A stretch of DNA of 64,000 nt from Planctomycetota bacterium (GTDB lineage: Bacteria > Planctomycetota > PUPC01 > DSUN01). Positions 62,410-64,000 of this stretch are shown here, piece after piece (the first letter of the stretch is position 1; each line of letters begins with the position of its first letter). The stretch is taken from positions 1 to 64,000 of the forward strand of contig DAOOIT010000025.1 in the NCBI GenBank assembly GCA_035384565.1, in the 5' to 3' direction. The translations under genes and the position numbers were made by a program. Below the pieces are notes generated by a model. It made no database searches. It was given only the letters and a program-made list of their open reading frames with translations, and had not been told where the DNA came from.

Positions 62410-63717
62410 ATGGCCAGAAACGTCGTGTCACGTCGGAGCCTTCTGAGGACGGCAACAACGGGAGCACTTGCCGCGCCGTGGGTCATGCATGCCTCGGCCC
62501 TCGGCGCGGAGGGCCGGCCGGCCCCCAGCGACCGGGTGAATGTGGGGTGCATCGGGGTCGGGGGGCGCGGGTCGAGCAACATGCAGACGTTCCTCCATGC
62601 GAGCCAGGTGGTGGCCGTGTGCGACCCGCAGGAGGCCCGCCGCGACGCCGCCCGCTCGACCGCCGAACGCCACTATTCGGAGCTGATGGCGAAGGGCAGC
62701 TACAAGGGCTGCGCCACCTACAACGATTTCCGCGAGCTTCTGAACTGCGACGATGTGGACGCCGTCTCGATCTGCACGCCGGACCACTGGCACGCGGTGA
62801 TGTGCATCGCGGCGGCGAAGGCGGGGAAGGATGTGTTCTGCGAGAAGCCGCTCTCGCTGACCATCGCGGAAGGGCGCGCCATCTGCAACGCGATGAAACG
62901 CTATGGCCGCGTCTTTCAGCACGGCACCCAGCGGCGGAGCGAGGGGCTGTTCGCCCTCGCCTGCGAACTCGTCCGCAACGGGCGGATCGGCGAGCTGAAG
63001 CAGGTCCGCGTCTCCTCCGAGCCGAGCCATCCCGCGCCCAATGAGCCGCCGGCCCCCGTGCCGCAGGGCTTCGACTACGACCTGTGGCTCGGCCCCGCCC
63101 CCTTCGTGCCCTACTCGCCCCGCCGCGTGCGGACGCCGCACTGGTACTGGATCAGCGATTACACGCTCGGCTTCATCTCGGGCCAGGGCGTGCACTTCAC
63201 CGACATTGCGCAGTGGGGAATGGACGCCGACGCGACCGGTCCCGTGGAGATCGAGGGCCGGGGCGTGATCCCGCGCGACGGAATGACCGACACGGCGGTG
63301 GAGTGGCACGTGGAGATGACCTATGCCAACGGGCTGAAGCTCGTCTACGACGACCATCGCGCCTTCCCGATGGGCGTGATCTTCGAGGGCACCGAGGGCA
63401 GGGTGAATGCCCTGTGCAGCGGCATCTCCACAGAGCCGAAGTCACTGATGTCCAGCGTCATCCGCCCGCACGAGACCATCCTGCGGCGTCCGCTGAGCCA
63501 CATCCCCGATTTCATTCAGTGCGTGAGGACACGGGAGGTGACGGCGGCGCCGGTTGAGGCAGCGCACCGGGCGACGAGCCTGTGCCACCTCGCCCAGATC
63601 GCGATTCTCGCAGGCGGGAGAAGGCTCCGCTGGGACCCCGCCGCCGAACGCTTCCCCGACGATCCTGCCGCCAACGCCCACCTCTCCAAGCCCCTCCGCG
63701 CCCCGTGGCGGCTGTAG
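62410..63717 (+). CDS. Tat-exported Gfo/Idh/MocA family oxidoreductase
   Basis: A 435-aa protein. A Tat signal (SRRSLLRTATTGALAAPW, residues of about 7-24) is followed by the Rossmann start VNVGCIGVGGRGSSNM, CTPDHWHAVM and CEKPLSLTIAEG. Tat export of such NAD(P)-type proteins is a Planctomycetota habit; the cofactor must be bound before export. The C-terminal half has WYWISDYTLGFISGQGVHFTDIAQW in pieces, typical of this subfamily. Divergent from the deoxyribosyltransferase operon. Confidence 0.9.
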   Translation: MARNVVSRRSLLRTATTGALAAPWVMHASALGAEGRPAPSDRVNVGCIGVGGRGSSNMQTFLHASQVVAVCDPQEARRDAARSTAERHYSELMAKGSYKGCATYNDFRELLNCDDVDAVSICTPDHWHAVMCIAAAKAGKDVFCEKPLSLTIAEGRAICNAMKRYGRVFQHGTQRRSEGLFALACELVRNGRIGELKQVRVSSEPSHPAPNEPPAPVPQGFDYDLWLGPAPFVPYSPRRVRTPHWYWISDYTLGFISGQGVHFTDIAQWGMDADATGPVEIEGRGVIPRDGMTDTAVEWHVEMTYANGLKLVYDDHRAFPMGVIFEGTEGRVNALCSGISTEPKSLMSSVIRPHETILRRPLSHIPDFIQCVRTREVTAAPVEAAHRATSLCHLAQIAILAGGRRLRWDPAAERFPDDPAANAHLSKPLRAPWRL

Positions 63718-63725
63718 AAGCGGAA

Positions 63726-63849
63726 CTGGGGAGGGACTTCTTGGGAAGAAGTCGCTCCCCAGACCCCTCTCAAGAACCTGCAAGTGGAAGTTCTTTGGAG
63801 GTTGGGGGTGGGGGAAGGAACCTTTCTCGAAAGAAAGGTTCCTTCCCCC
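63726..63849. repeat. Paired-hairpin intergenic element, locus A7
   Basis: A 17-bp hairpin with one mismatch (63726-63742 with 63746-63762) is followed by CCCTCTCAAGAACCTGC. Then come GGAAGTTCTTTGGAGG and a hairpin of about 18 bp (63810-63827 with 63832-63849). It lies between two convergent stops, in the same order as locus A1. Confidence 0.82.
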
Positions 63850-63858
63850 GCATCGCCA

Positions 63859-64000
63859 TCAGCCCAGGTCTTCCCAGGCGATGGTGGTGCGGCGGAGGGC
63901 GTAGCCGATCTCGCGGCGATAGTCGCCATAGCCGGTCATCCAGTGGAAGCCGGGCATCTTCTCGGCCACGAGCTGCGCGTCGGGCTTGAACTGCACGTCA
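63859..64000 (-). CDS. 3' end of an unidentified gene, cut by the window edge
   Basis: The last 46 codons of a minus-strand frame ending at TGA (63861-63859). It reads KPDAQLVAEKMPGFHWMTGY and then GDYRREIGYALRRTTIAWED. The GC-rich codon use and the convergent hairpin element right after the stop support a real gene. The fragment has a sugar-isomerase-like flavour, but it is too short to name. Confidence 0.6.
   Translation of the reverse strand, partial: DVQFKPDAQLVAEKMPGFHWMTGYGDYRREIGYALRRTTIAWEDLG

Overview
The window is GC-rich (roughly two thirds G+C by eye) and looks like chromosomal DNA of a Planctomycetota-type (PVC group) bacterium. That placement is an inference from gene content: three Gfo/Idh/MocA oxidoreductases (one with a Tat signal), a DUF362 Tat protein, a 3-keto-disaccharide hydrolase (DUF1080), uroporphyrinogen-decarboxylase-like and glycoside-hydrolase-like proteins, FHA and Ser/Thr-kinase signalling, and a stripped-down division locus with mraZ but no rsmH. 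There is no rRNA gene, and I saw no tRNA or CRISPR array. At least a dozen promoters share one style: TTGAC or TTGAT, a 15-18 bp spacer, then TAnnnT.

Layout. 1-5 kb: DUF362 protein, lipoprotein, then a D12-class adenine methyltransferase gene broken in two by a lower-GC island. The island holds an intact paralogue of the broken gene and a DUF3800 gene. 5-11 kb: glpD, a BNR-repeat protein, and an operon of exported acidic protein, glycoside hydrolase and radical SAM protein. 11-21 kb: a plus-strand run of zinc ribbon, HIT, dGTPase-like HD protein, FHA/sigma54 activator, Ser/Thr kinase, PIN-TRAM and ispD, facing a convergent tatD, then coaX and an MnmE-like gene. 21-26.5 kb: two large helical/TPR proteins, an SDR and a repeat-packed intergenic region. 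26.5-28.3 kb: three small envelope proteins and DUF1080. 28.4-39 kb: prfB (with a +1 frameshift site), glyA, a PQQ-like propeller, a GHMP kinase, a 1126-aa glycosidase-like protein, a metallopeptidase-like protein and a flavin oxidoreductase. 39-44 kb: sugar nucleotidyltransferase, FtsB-like, FtsL-like, mraZ and a HEAT lipoprotein. 44.6-51 kb: small membrane proteins, oxidoreductases, a tyrosine recombinase and an epimerase/UroD-like operon. 51-57 kb: replication cluster dnaA-dnaN-dciA-gyrB with two origin candidates. 57-64 kb: GT-C glycosyltransferase, amidohydrolase, a dGTPase/nucleoside-deoxyribosyltransferase pair, a Tat oxidoreductase and the end of an unidentified gene.

The main non-gene theme is short palindromic DNA. 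At least five unrelated hairpin families sit in the gaps, mostly just past stop codons. One family (paired hairpins flanked by AGTTCTTGGAGG and its complement) occurs at about seven loci with stems that differ in sequence but stay paired. Another forms a three-copy tandem array of about 82 bp at 44.35-44.55 kb.

The best candidates for an undescribed system are the dGTPase plus nucleoside 2-deoxyribosyltransferase-like operon at 60.4-62.3 kb, which has its own clear promoter and could be a nucleotide-depletion defence module, and the methyltransferase/DUF3800 island at 2.5-4.6 kb. Both functional readings are inferences.
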